Source of the DNA: Panax quinquefolius | Lineage: Eukaryota; Streptophyta; Magnoliopsida; Apiales; Araliaceae | Direction: 5' to 3' | NCBI GenBank assembly: GCA_020205615.1 | Contig: JAINUW010000256.1 | Coordinates: forward strand, 46,787-110,786 | DNA: 64,000 nucleotides | Part shown: in pieces, positions 35,765-48,933 of the stretch | Layout of the letters: every line of letters starts with the position of its first letter | Position numbering within the stretch: the first letter of the stretch is position 1 | Notes under the pieces: generated by a model | What the model saw: only the letters and a program-made list of their open reading frames with translations | Databases searched by the model: none | What the model was told of the DNA's origin: nothing | Translations under genes and position numbers: made by a program

Positions 35765-38177
35765 TGTGACGCCTCAAAATTAGGTATACGCCACCCATCT
35801 TGGGTCGCCACTTACATGGTACATAAATTCAAATACAACTTACTAATATAACTGCCGGTACAATACGACATAAACCGTGAGTTTGAATACAAATATTGTC
35901 TACTAGATATTATACAAACTCAAAAGGAGTCCTCATTACAACTATTATCACACTATTTCACGTAATAGTGAGGACTACTAATGCTATCCTCTCGACCATT
36001 ACTCCGCTCCCCGACTCGTCTCCAAGCCTATGTTCTCATTTCCTCAAGAGAATGTTGAAAGAAAGGGTGAGCTCAACTAGCCCAAGAAGAAATATTACGA
36101 CTAAGATAATGCGTAATAAATTATCATTAGCCTTCAAAAGTTGTTAAACCGATAAAATATAATAGACAACCAGCTTTAATCTGGCAATTAATAAGCAATC
36201 CATTAAAAGAGTCAAGTAGAGAATAAAGTCTACTATCTTTTAGGTTTTAAAAGGTTTTCATCAATTTTTATCGCCGAGACTCATTTTAATAAATAAACCA
36301 CCACATCTAATCATCCTCGCACTACTGGCCAAGGATTTTCATCAAATTATCAATGGTCACGACTATACCGAATCACCCCCGGTCATAATCATACCAAAAC
36401 TATCCATCACCGCATTACAAAGCCACCGAGGACTTTTGTCACATCATTTATATCAAGTCATGATTATACCGAATGATCCCCTCGGTCATAATCATACTAA
36501 GTTCATCTACGCACGTAAGCCAAAGATAACATAATATAATATGAGGATGATGACAATGACATAATAATTCAATAAAACAAGTTCAAGAATTATTTAATCC
36601 ATGAATTATTAACGCCCAAATTGTCAACACGACATCGCTTTTCAGAGAGTAAAATTCAAGAATGATCAAGAATATTTCCATGAAAAGATATCGATGAAAC
36701 GCAAATATCAAGGATATTCTACTAATTTCATGGAGTATAAGTCAAAGTTTTAACCAACCGGGTATAATAAAGAATGGAATAACAAAAGAAATCACCACGC
36801 ACGCAGATTCAGATGTACAAAAGTTATTCCAATGTAATAATAATAACGAACTGTGTCGTGAAATTCACAACCGATGTGATGTTCCAATGTAATAATAAAG
36901 ATGGAACTGCATCCCTGTAAAACACATGATAGATATTCCAATGTAGATCGATAAAGATTTTAACCAGTCCTGTAAAACACATGCATGTGATGTTCCAATG
37001 TAATAATAAAATTAACTGTGTCCTGTAAAACACACGCATGTGATGTTCCAATGTAATAATAAGAATGTCACCAAGTATAGGTAAAATCCACAGATACAAA
37101 GTTATTCCAATGTAATAATAAGCAATGGAATAACATAAGGATTTCACCAAGTATAGGGTGCCGCCAGATATATAAAGTTATGATAGGTACGCCACTTTTT
37201 ACAAAAGTTATTCCAATGTAATAATAATGAATGGAATAATGTAAGTTCTCTCTTCAAGAAGAAAGAATAACACCCCTTCACCGTAGTACAAAAGAACCTA
37301 ATATGTAGAAGTAAAGATAAGTAAAGTAATACTCTTCTTCTTCTTCTATAATTTTCTCTCTATAGCTTCTCTCTATAATTTCTCTCTGTAGTTTCAATGA
37401 ATTCGTAAGAAAATAATGAAGGAATGAGCTTCTATTTATAGAAAATGGAATGCATAAGAATCTAATCCATGAAACGGCCCGTATTGATTTATTTTAACTG
37501 ACTATCCATATTTAAAGAAAAATCTTTTAAATAAAATATAATATATTCTATTTATATAAAAACATTTTACTATGCAAACACTATGCAATACTATGCAAAA
37601 CACTATGCAAAAACACTACGCAACACTACGCATAATAAAATATAATATATTCTATTTATGTAATAACTTTAATAAAGTATTCTATTTTATATAAAAGATG
37701 TTTCGCTTTTATTACGCTAATAATAATTAATAAAATAAAACGTCATTATCGCTATAATAATTCATATTATTAATCGACAATAATGGAATCAAACCGAGTG
37801 ACTTCTCACATAAGCATCAATAATCAATACCATGTGCTACTATGCAACCACACGACATCGCAGATTTTTACTACCGAAAGTAGTTCAACAAGATCAACCG
37901 AAAACTTCCGCCGTTATTTCAATAAAATAATTTTTTGTCGCTTTCTCAATCCGACTAATAATTTCGCTAGGGTCCACCAATGATTGAGCCATTGTATTTA
38001 ATATTCCCCGCTAAACCGAATATTCCCCACCAATCTAATATAATATAACCACTGTGATACTTTTGCAAAATTTATAAATACTACCCACAACTATAATATT
38101 ATCTCAAATTCACACCATAATATTAAAAAATTATTTCAACAAAATTTAAATCTTTATCGATAAAACTGGGTCTCACA
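35765..38177 (-). repeat. E3 3' LTR (family A)
   Basis: Begins TGTGACGCCTC and ends GGGTCTCACA. The ~57-bp array is at 36830-37070 and the TATA box at 37433-37440 (minus strand). Confidence 0.8.
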
Positions 38178-38399
38178 ATCTCTCCTCCTTATGAAATTTC
38201 GCCTCAAATTAGGGTACGACTGGTATGATAAAGAGGTGAGGATACCTCAAATACGTTGAAAATATTTTATCGTTAAAAATATTAAATTCATCTTTGCAAT
38301 CCCGCCAAAGATATTCATTAACAATTCATCTTTGCACCTACAGCCAAAGATATACAATCAGAAACCAATAATGCCGAGACTCAGAGACTTTTTAATAAG

Positions 38400-39420
38400 T
38401 ATCACAACCATTAATTATCCACGACTAATCGCTAAGGATATTCGTGTTTTCAATTACTGGCCATGATTATACCGAATAATCCGTGGTCATAATCATACCA
38501 AGTCTATCAATGCACTACTACCAAAGACGACTTTTACCACATCCATGAATTAATATTTCATCACGAGACTCACCAATAATTAATCCATATCATCGAATCA
38601 TCCCCGCACTACAAATGTGCCAAGGATATTCATTAAGATATCACGACCACTATTAATTATCCATGCACTACTACCAAAGATAATCCAGTATTCATTAAGA
38701 TCACGACCACAAATTATCCATGCACTACCACTACCAAAGATAATCGTATTCATTAAGATCACGACCACAAATTATCCATGCACTACTACCAAAGATAATC
38801 GTGGTATTCATAAGATCAATGCACCACAAATTATCCATGCACTACTACCAAAGATAATTGTGTATTCATTACTATTATGATATACAAATGATCCTCGGTC
38901 ATAATCATACCAAGTCCATCTATGCACGTATTCACGAACAAACATATGACTTTGAACACATCCATGAATTAATATTTCATTCATCCAGACTCAAAGATAA
39001 TTTCAATAATTAATCCACATCATCGAATCATCCCCGCACTGCCATCAATGTATTCATTAAGATCACCACCACAAATTATCCATGCACTACTACCAAAGAT
39101 AATTGTGTTTTCAATGCCATGATTATACCGAATGATCCTCGTCATAATCATACCAAGTCCATCTATGCACGTAAGCCACGTGATACTTTGAACACATCCA
39201 TGAATTAATATTTCATCACGAGACTCATTTCAATAATTAATCCACATATCGAATCATCCCCCGCACTACGTGCCAAGGATATTCATTAAGATCACCACCA
39301 CAAATTATCCATGCACTACGGCCAAAGATAAAGTATCAGTGTTTTCAATTACTGCTATGATTATACCTAATAATCCTAATAACCGGTCATAATCATACCA
39401 AGTCCATCTATGCACTACAA
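38400..39420. repeat. Tandem array in E3 with short and long periods
   Basis: Four or five ~58-bp units (CACGACCAC, AATTATCCATGCACTAC, CAAAGATAAT) fill 38620-38870. Longer periods of about 230 bp follow, with GAATCATCCCCGCACT at about 38594, 39025 and 39251. The short array seems to have expanded inside one long unit. Confidence 0.8.
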
Positions 39421-41369
39421 AGCCATGTATTTACTTTCAACATAATATAAACATGAGGATAATGATATAAAGAATCAATCAAATGAGATAAAGGATAAAT
39501 ATTAAACATTTATAATATAATTTATCCAGATTCAAGAATATCCCCATGTTATCAATCACTTAATAATCTCATAATCTAATAACATTAATATTATAACAAT
39601 ATTTTAATCACTTTTAAATTTATAAACAATTTATCTCAATTGTTTACGCTTTTACCATATAATGCATTTAATCATTCAAAATGCCATACTCATAAGATAT
39701 CATCACCAATTATCAAATCCTCATCAAAAATATATGCATATACTCTATATAGGATTCTCTAGCCATAAAATCCTATTTTCAACTTTGTTACTTCACATAA
39801 CATATTTAACTCATATGTTCAGAATTCAAACTATTTTCATGAAAAATACCAAATCAGCCCCAAAAATATTTCTTTTCTGGGATTTAGCATAATATAGTCC
39901 CATAATGAAAATATATTTTTTCTAATTTTTAAAATTCATTTACTATTTTTCAAAAATCAATTTCCAATTAATTCCTTAAGAAATTAGCTACCTCAAGTTT
40001 AACTCCAAAATTCCCAAATCTTGGCAGGACCTTACACATGTTAACGTGAGCTTCCAGTTTAAATTTCATGGTCATCTGAGTTATAGAACTCCTGTTATAG
40101 CGTCATTTAAAAACCTAAATATTGAAATAGTCATAACTTGCTCATTTTAAGTCGTAATGAGCTCATTTTTGGACAGGAGGTACTTTATACCATATACTTT
40201 CATGTCCCAAAAGGCCAGAATTTTTCTCATAATTTAAGTGGCCGAAACAGCCTCTTAAAGTTTCATGCAAAGTAGCTTTTTTCGATTTTTACAGCTTTGG
40301 CCTCCTTTGCTAAAAATCAGTCCACACAAAAATCTACAACACCTTTTCCAGTAATTCCACTTGGATTAGTTAGGTAACTCATAGATCTAACTCTAGGACT
40401 TGACCACATTCAAAAATTCAAAATATAATAAGAGATATGGTCAATTGAATTTCATGTTACGCTTTTCACCAAAATCTGATTTTCAACTCTTTGTGATTTC
40501 TAAGAAACTTTCATGTTTTTACATACTAACCAACATAACTCATCATAAAACTTACTAATACCACATATACCCATGATTTTCATTATTCCAATGCTTTTAT
40601 TATGACTTTCATCATAAACCACGAAAATGCATCCTTTTTAGTTGAAGAAATATTCGAGGGTTTAAGAAATGGGTTTCAGATCGGGGTCAATACAAAATTC
40701 GATTTCACGCCTAGGTAGGCTAGAAGTCTTCAAGAATACGCCAAGAAATTTATTAATGATAGAAATATCATTCAAAATCTGTTATTTTTTATCCAAGACT
40801 TGGATAAGACGTCACATCGATACCAACTCGTGACTTCTATCCCTTAACCTAGATAAGACCTCACAATGATACCTATCAACTTGCCATCTTCATTCACGAC
40901 GTCGCCACGTAAAGTCCGCTTTTGCAGCATTCCACACAAGGAAGTCAACAACGAAAGGTTCGGGCTCTTTACTTATGGCTTGATATAACAAATGATTAAC
41001 TTTAGGTTTGGTTACTTTGAATTCAGATAACAAAGTTGGTATGAAATATAAAAGCTAACAACCTTAAAAAAGAATAATGAGTAGTTAATCAATCGATTCC
41101 TAAAATTACATCAAAGGCAAGTATTTTCAAAGAGATAAGATCGACAGTAACGTGAAAGTGTTTATTTGAAACAACAAGATTAATAAACAAAGGAGGTAAC
41201 GAAGGTTTCTCCCAACAAAGTTTCAATAGATAAGTCAAAGTCTAACTTCTTCCTGAGTCAAATTTAAACGCTGAACACAACTAGAGAAATAAAAGAATGG
41301 GTAGAACTTGTATTCTAATAAAGTATAGACTTCGCAATTAATTTATAATTAACTAACCCGTAATAACTT

Positions 41370-42094
41370 CGCTCGCTTTCGAAGTAAACGCCTCGCTTAA
41401 ATTACCGAAGTTCGACTTAAAACTATATAGGTACATTCCACCCTTAAGTGCTTCTTCCATTCCCGATCCATTATTTGAATCATTATTCTTCGATCCATAT
41501 CGAATCCGCTATGCGCATGTGGTAATTGCAATTCGATGTTGGGTTCTCCCAATGTCGCCCAAAAGCAAAGTCCATTTCATCTATTTCGCTTTATGGATCG
41601 GACGCCTTTTTCACACTATCAAAAATGCGCCTTTTACCCATGCATCGCCTATTCTCCTTCGCTCCTTGTTTCTTCTTTTAACCGATCTTTGATTTTTAAA
41701 TTCTCGATTCCAACTTTAATATCTTACACCCTCGCCAAAGCGTGATTTTGTTCGAGTGGTAACCCAATTTTCAATTGTCAGATCCCTTTGTTCCACGCAT
41801 CGTGGCTTCTTCAACCCGTTTCTTCTAGCTCACTTAACACGATTTTGTAATTCTAAGTTTTGATCATAAATTTCTTCTAACCAATTCTCCTGTGTTCCTC
41901 TTCTTCCTCTTCTTCCTCTTCTTCCTCACTTTCACCGCTACCTCAAGAACTAGCTCTCTGCAATAATTAGTTCTTCATTCACTACGTGGATATCTCTAAT
42001 TTGTTCCTCGTCTCGACATCGCATTAACTCCGATTAGTGATTAAAGGTGTCACAATGGTCACATTCACTCCATTGTGAATATTTTCAATGCCAT
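41370..42094 (-). pseudogene. Gag-like leader protein of E3
   Basis: It is homologous to 24081-24845 of E2: an ATG at 42094, a Glu-rich run at 41897-41935, and the same coiled-coil-like and terminal segments, with additional frame breaks. The acidic run is longer here by several codons. Confidence 0.4.
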
Positions 42095-42290
42095 TTCCAA
42101 ACACCGCCACAAACACAAGGTTAATTAAATATAATATATCCATATTATCCCTATACTACCAAATAACCGACCAATTAAATACCAAATAAATTTTAGTAGG
42201 TCATACTAGCTAAGGAATTCCCCGCCTCTCCTCCTAGTTCTTATCTCACATCTTAGCCGTGGATCATATCCCTAAGCTCGATAGTCCAAC

Positions 42291-44640
42291 CGCGACGCGA
42301 CCCTCTAAAATTAGGTATACGCCACCCATCTTGGGTCGCCACTTACATGGTACATAAATTCAAATACAACTTATTAATATAACTGCTGTGGTATAATATT
42401 TATATAAACCGTGAGTTTGAATACAAATATTGTCTACTAGATATTATACAAACTCAAAAGGAGTCCTCATTACAACTATTATCACACTATTTCACGTAAT
42501 AGTGAGGACTACTAATGCTATCCTCTCGACCATTACTCTGCTCCCCGACTCGTCTCAAATTTATGTTCTCATTTTCAAGAGAATAAAGGAAAGAAAGGGT
42601 GAGCTCAACTAGCCCAAGAAGAAATATTATGACTAAGATAATGCGTAATAAATTATCATTAGCCTTCAACAAAGTTGTTAAACCGATAAAATACAATAGA
42701 CAAACCGCTTTAATCGCAGCTTGAATAAGCAATCCATTAAAAGAGTCAAGTAGAGAATAAAGTCTACTATCTTTTAGGTTTTAAAAGGTTTTCATCAATT
42801 TTTATCACGAGACTCAATTTTAATAAATAAACCACCACATCTAATCATCCCCGCACTACTGGCCAAGGATTTTTCATCAAATTATCAATGGTCATGACTA
42901 TACCGAATCACCCCCGGTCATAATCATACCAAAAACTATCCATCACCGCATTATGTGCCACCGAGGACTTTTGTCACATCATTTATATCAAGTCATGATT
43001 ATACCGAATGATCCTCGGTCATAATCATACTAAGTTCATCTATGCACGTAAGCCCAAAAGATAACATAATATAAACATGAGGATGATGACAATGACATAA
43101 TAATTCAATAAAACAAGTTCAAGAATTATTTAATCCATGAATTATTAACGCCCAAATTGTCAACACGATATCGCTTTTCAGAGAGTAAAATTCAAGAATG
43201 ATCGTAAGAATATTTCCATGAAAAGATATCGATGAAACGCAAATATCAAGGATATTCTACTAATTTCATGGAGTATAAGTCAAAGTTTTAAACCAACCGG
43301 GTATAATAAAGAATGGAATAACAAAAGAAATCACCACGCACGCAGATTGCAGATGTATGTGTTATTCCAATGTAATAATAATAACTTAACAAAGTCGTGA
43401 AATTCACACCGATGTGATGTTCCAAATGTAATAATAAAGATGGAACTGCATCCCTGTAAAACACATGATAGATATTCCAATGTAACGATAAAGATTTTAA
43501 CCAGTCCTGTAAAACACATGCATGTGATGTTCCAATGTAATAATAAAAAAAATTAACTGTGTCCTGTAAAACACATGCATGTGATGTTCCAATGTAATAA
43601 TATAAGAATGTCACCAAGTATAGGTAAAATCACAGAGATACAAAAGTTATTCCAATGTAATAATAAGAATGGAATAACATAAGGATTTCACCAAGTATAG
43701 GTATGCCACATATATGTGTTATGTATGTGGTATGCCACTTTTTAAAAGTTATTCCAATGTAATAATAATGAATGGAATAATGTAAGTTCTCTTCAAGAGA
43801 AAAAGAATAACACCCTTACCGTAAAAGAACCTAATATGTAAGTAGTGATAAGAAAAAGTAATACTCTTCTTCTTTCTATAATTTTTTCTCTATAGCTTTC
43901 TCTATAATTTCTCTCTGTAGTTTCAATGAATTCGTAAGAAAATAATGAAGGAATGAGCTTCTATTTATAGGAAAATGGAATGCATAAGAATTAATCCATG
44001 AAACTATCCAGATTGATTTACTTTAATCTGACCATCCATATTTAAAGAAAAATCTTTTAAATAAAATATAATATATTCTATTTATATAAAAACATTTTAC
44101 TATGCAAACACTATGCAATACTATGCAAAACACTATAAAAAACTACGCAACACTATGCATAATAAAATATAATATATTCTATTTATGTAATAACTTTAAT
44201 AAAGTATTCTATTTTATATAAAGATGTTTCGCTTTATTACGCTAATAATACTTAATAAAACAAAACGTCATTATCGCTATAATATAATATTATTAATATA
44301 ATAATGGAATCAAATCTATTTCACATAAGCATCAATAATCAACTGTTACTATATAAAGTACATCGCATTTTTAGTAGTATCAACAAAGATAAAGAAAACT
44401 TCCCGTTATTTCAATAAAATATTTTTGTCGCTTTCAATCAATCCGACAATAATTATTGTAGGTCCACCAATGATAATAATATTCCTCGCTAAACCGAATA
44501 TTCCCCACCAATCTAATATAATATAACCAAACAAATATATAAAACACAACTATAATTTTATCTTAAAAATTTATAAATACTACCCACAACTATAATATTA
44601 TCTTAAATTTTATTCATAATATAAAAAAATTATGATAAAC
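42291..44640 (-). repeat. E3 5' LTR (family A), outer end damaged
   Basis: Matches 35765-38177 until about 44600, then loses CGACAAAATTTAAATC and the terminal GGGGTCTCACA. The ~57-bp array is at 43370-43610 and the TATA box at 43962-43969 (minus strand). The part near 44290-44560 is more diverged than its partner. Confidence 0.75.
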
Positions 44641-46396
44641 TTTATAATATGTGATAAACCCATAGTTTTAAGCAATGCTTTTAGAATAATGATGATGATC
44701 ATTCTAATGAGATCTAAATTTTAGAAAGCTTAAAACTAAAATAGTTCCCAATCATCGATTACTAAATCGGGGATTAGTGAATCCTGATAGATCGGGTACA
44801 TACGCTGTCTTGCTTCATCGATGAGGATGATCGATCTCACGATCATTTGTGTGGAGACACTAAAGCAAGTATGTAGGTGCTTATTAGAGAATAAGTTCAT
44901 CGAACGTGGCTCGCTAAGGAATACCTAATGGAGTTTTATTTCGCCTCGTCAATAGAATTCTCAGAATGATAGTAAGACAAGTAATCCTCGACTCGAGATC
45001 ATCATAAGATTCGTGTATGATGAGTTATACTTTGACTTATTCCTTAAGACCCTTAGGTATATCAAAGGGTATGCTTGGGTATAATAAGTCAGTATATGGA
45101 GATAATGTATGATCAATAAAGAATCTACCACTTTAATAAAAGAAGAGAAATGTCCTACGTGATTCGATAAATGACAACCCAAAGAGTCCTGGTTAAGGCG
45201 TAATGAAATTAGAAAGGAGTTTCTAATTTGCATTATTGGAGTCATGCATTTAAGGATCGAAATACATATAATTAAATAAAATAAGACTCGACAAGAATTC
45301 CATGCCTTATATTTAATCGGGACATCAGATGGTGGAAGGATGAATTCAGTACAAGAACTATTTACTCAAAGGTTCTTTAATGATTAATGTTGAAATCTAT
45401 ATTATCCGGAAAGTCGCTGATCGCTAGGGAGGCTTATCCCTATCAGAATAAATATTATTTATTTAAATAAATTAATTGTTTAATTTATTTATTTAAATAA
45501 GATTAGAATTGTTCTAATTGATTTATTCACAACTGGGCTTAATATGGAGAACCTAAAGGGTCACACCATAAAAGGAAGAATAATTATTTAAGAAGTTAAT
45601 GGCATAATCGTAATAATATATAGTTATGTATATTTAATTTAATCTATGGTGATAGAATAAATTAAATAGTTTAATATTTATTATTTAATATTTTAGAAAT
45701 ATTAAATATAAATTAATAAGAGGAGTCTTATTAATATTATTACAATTATTATTATTTTAATTTCTAAAAGAGTTTAGGAATTAATTTAATATAAGTACTT
45801 TCATTTATTCCTAATAAGATTAGGAAGGAAAATTAGTTAAAGGAGTTTAATTAATTATCCCTAATAAGATTAGGGAGCTTAATTAATTAAAAGAATTTAA
45901 TTAATTAAATAAAACCCAATTCCTTAATTGTTAAGGTGGGGTGCCCACATCTATAAATAAGAGGAGTCTTATTATGGGTGAGGGGTATGGGTTGAATTTT
46001 TACAACATACGTACATAATTCCAATTTGTTGAGAGAGACACCTTTTTTATGTAGAGATAGAAAAACTAGGTTTAGCCAACCACCCATCTCTCGAATTTTC
46101 TTCTTCCTCGTGGATCACCCCAGAGGCCAAACACTGGGTGGCTAACGCCGATCAAAGGAAGGAACCAAACCCTATGGATTCAAGTCGAACGCTAAAAGGA
46201 TTCGAGGAGGTGAACTTGCACCGAGGAAGCTCGATCTTCAAGGGTATGATTTATTCTTTATCTTTTTCGCTTAATTAATAATTGTGCATAAAGGGTGATC
46301 CCGTATATGGTTTGTAAAAATTTTAAACTCGATTTTACACGCTTCGCATTATTTTTGCAATTTGATCAAGGCTTTATGAATATTACAAACCTAACA
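44641..46396 (+). repeat. C 5' LTR, main part
   Basis: Homologous to 52068-53777 of the 3' LTR over its length. It contains the core promoter TATAAATA at 45952-45959 and ends ATTACAAACCTAACA before the primer site. Confidence 0.85.
45952..45959 (+). promoter_or_regulatory. TATA box of the copia C LTR
   Basis: CATCTATAAATAAGAGGAG. The 3' LTR has the same box at 53368-53375. Confidence 0.7.
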
Positions 46397-46398
46397 AA

Positions 46399-46411
46399 GG
46401 GCATCAGAGCC
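46399..46411 (+). other. Primer-binding site of C
   Basis: GGGCATCAGAGCC follows the LTR by two bases and fits the Met-tRNA complement used by most copia elements (TGGTATCAGAGCC). Confidence 0.8.
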
Positions 46412-46499
46412 AAACCTTTATGCAAATTATTAATTGTTTTAATTTGATATGTATATTGATACGTGTTTGTAATAATTTAATTGGGCATAATTTTATCAG

Positions 46500-46935
<436 letters not shown>

Positions 46936-46949
46936 TATTTTATTATAAT

Positions 46950-47600
46950 TAAAATAAAAGTTTATTTTAATTTTAAAATAAAAAGTTTATTTTAATATTA
47001 AAATAAAAAAGTTTATTTTAATTTTAAAATTAAATTTCATGCTAACTAATTAGAGTTGGAATTTGGATTCCATGATAACTAATTGGAGTTGAAATTCGAT
47101 TCTATTTTTCCTTAAATAAAGGAGTTTATTTTTAGATATGAAATAAGATTTCTTAAATAAAGGATATTATTCAAAATAAAAAGATTTTATTATTCAAAAT
47201 AAAAGAGTTTATTTGTAATAGAAAGAGAATCCTAATTTCCTTAAATAAAGGAGTTTATTTAGATATGAAATAAGATTTCATATTATTCAAAATAAAGGAG
47301 TTTATTTGTGAATAGAAAGAAAGAAAATCCGTTTTTCTTTTAATTTTTTTTTTTTTACATGGAATCGATTTCATAATTAATTAAAATAAAAGAGTTTATT
47401 TTAATTAAATTTTTTTTTTTTTATATGGAATCGATTCCATAATTAATTAAAATAAAGGAGTTTATTTTGATTAAAGATTTTGATTAAAATAAAATAGTTT
47501 ATTTTATTCAAAATTGGATAAATTAAAATAAAATAGTTTTATTTTGATTTAAATTTGGATTAAAATAAAGGAGTTTATTTTGATTCAAAAATAGATTTTA
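46950..47600. repeat. Short dispersed AAATAAAGGAGTTTATTT repeats
   Basis: A motif of about 20 bp, AAATAAAGGAGTTTATTTT and variants, recurs more than ten times. Its ends are inverted copies (AAATAAA / TTTATTT), so single strands could form many small hairpins. It lies in the unusually long leader between the C primer site and Gag. Confidence 0.75.
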
Positions 47601-48349
47601 TACTAACTAAATTTTTGCCCATTAAATGATATCAATATATATATTAAATGTTTATTATTCATGAGATGAATGTTATTTATCGATGCATATGATGATGTGT
47701 ATGATAATAAATGGGATTGATTATGGACTATCGACCAACGTGATTGGATTTTATTTTAGTGGATGTACGAATGTACGGGTTTTATTAAATGGGGTCTCAC
47801 AGACTGCCTTTCTCTAATTTTTCTTAATGTAAATTCTATCTCCTCCTATGCATTTCCCTCGATCACGATCAAGGTTTCTATTTATTTTAAATAGTTTTGT
47901 AATAGGAATAGTTAGAATTAATTTTGAAAAATTGGAGATCAAGGAGCAAGGAGCGCCAAGACCCGCTTCAGTAATGGAGCCCAAGTTTAAATGTAATAGT
48001 TATATTTAAATATTATTTTCGCACCCTGGGAGTTCGACCTTTTGGTTCACTTGGTGGCTCTAGTGAACCAAACTAGAATAAAAGTCCATAATCAATCCAG
48101 TAGAATATAGATTCTATATGTGCATGCTTATACTATATATATTATATATTATGCAAACATGCTTCAGATGTTCATTAATACGACGCGCGATTTTATATAT
48201 ATATATGCTGCGCTAAACAAGATGAGACAAATTAATAACAAAACCCTCAATTTTTTTTATATTAAGTCCTAAGCTGCTCAAAGATATTTGAATATCGAAC
48301 GTCGCTTTTTAAAGCATGATAAAATTAATAGAGTATTAAATATTTAATA

Positions 48350-48660
48350 CGAGTTTGTTGTGTCACCACAAGGCAAGTATTAAGTATTTAAGATGTTAAT
48401 TTATCACATTTGATGCTTATAAAGAAAATTGAACAATATTGTTTTGTCAGGTCACCACAAGGATGATATTTTTCTTTTTGAATATATGGAGTGCTAGGTT
48501 TGACTTAACTCGATAATTTTGATTCTGATGTGCCACCACTGATCAAAATAATCTAAGAGGCAAAATAAAAGGAGTCAGATAGTTGATGTAATCGACAAAA
48601 GTTGTCTACCTATTTATTTATATATAGTTTGTCAGGTCACCACAAGGCTATATACATTTG
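48350..48660. repeat. GTCACCACAAGG repeat cluster in the C leader
   Basis: GTCACCACAAGG, three times as part of TTGT(CAG)GTCACCACAAGG, occurs near 48362, 48450 and 48634, with a weaker copy GTGCCACCACTGA near 48529. The units are spaced about 80-100 bp apart in otherwise AT-rich sequence. No coding sense is evident. Confidence 0.6.
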
Positions 48661-48933
48661 AAATGGGATCCTTATTCTCACTAGCAAATCTTTAATTAGA
48701 TTTTATTTAACTATATAAGTGAGGGTAATATAGTTTGAAGAAAAAATAGTGGGAGATACCAATTTAAAACAAGACCTAATTTATTTTGGTAATTAATAAA
48801 AGAATGTATGTTAAAATGTTGTTAATTACAAATTCATTTACGTAATTTTACAATGTCTAAAATTACTATCATCACGAAGCATATTAGATGCTAAATTAAC
48901 CGCGAATCAATTAAACTGGATTGGTTAAGGAAT

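Larger units (their letters stand above)
35765..44640 (-). mobile_element. Non-autonomous gypsy-like element E3 (family A)
   Basis: On the minus strand the order is 5' LTR 44640-42291 (its outer ~40 bp altered or lost), primer site near 42289-42270, internal region to 38178, and 3' LTR 38177-35765. It sits in the 5' LTR of C: TTTATAATA is found on both sides, and the empty site is visible near 52065-52075 in the 3' LTR. The internal layout equals E2 (leader protein, conserved block 39440-40760, tandem array 38400-39420). Confidence 0.75.

Noticed and set aside
45905..46087. 60-codon minus-strand open frame
   Set aside because: It lies across the C LTR promoter and leader on the opposite strand and has no counterpart in the 3' LTR.
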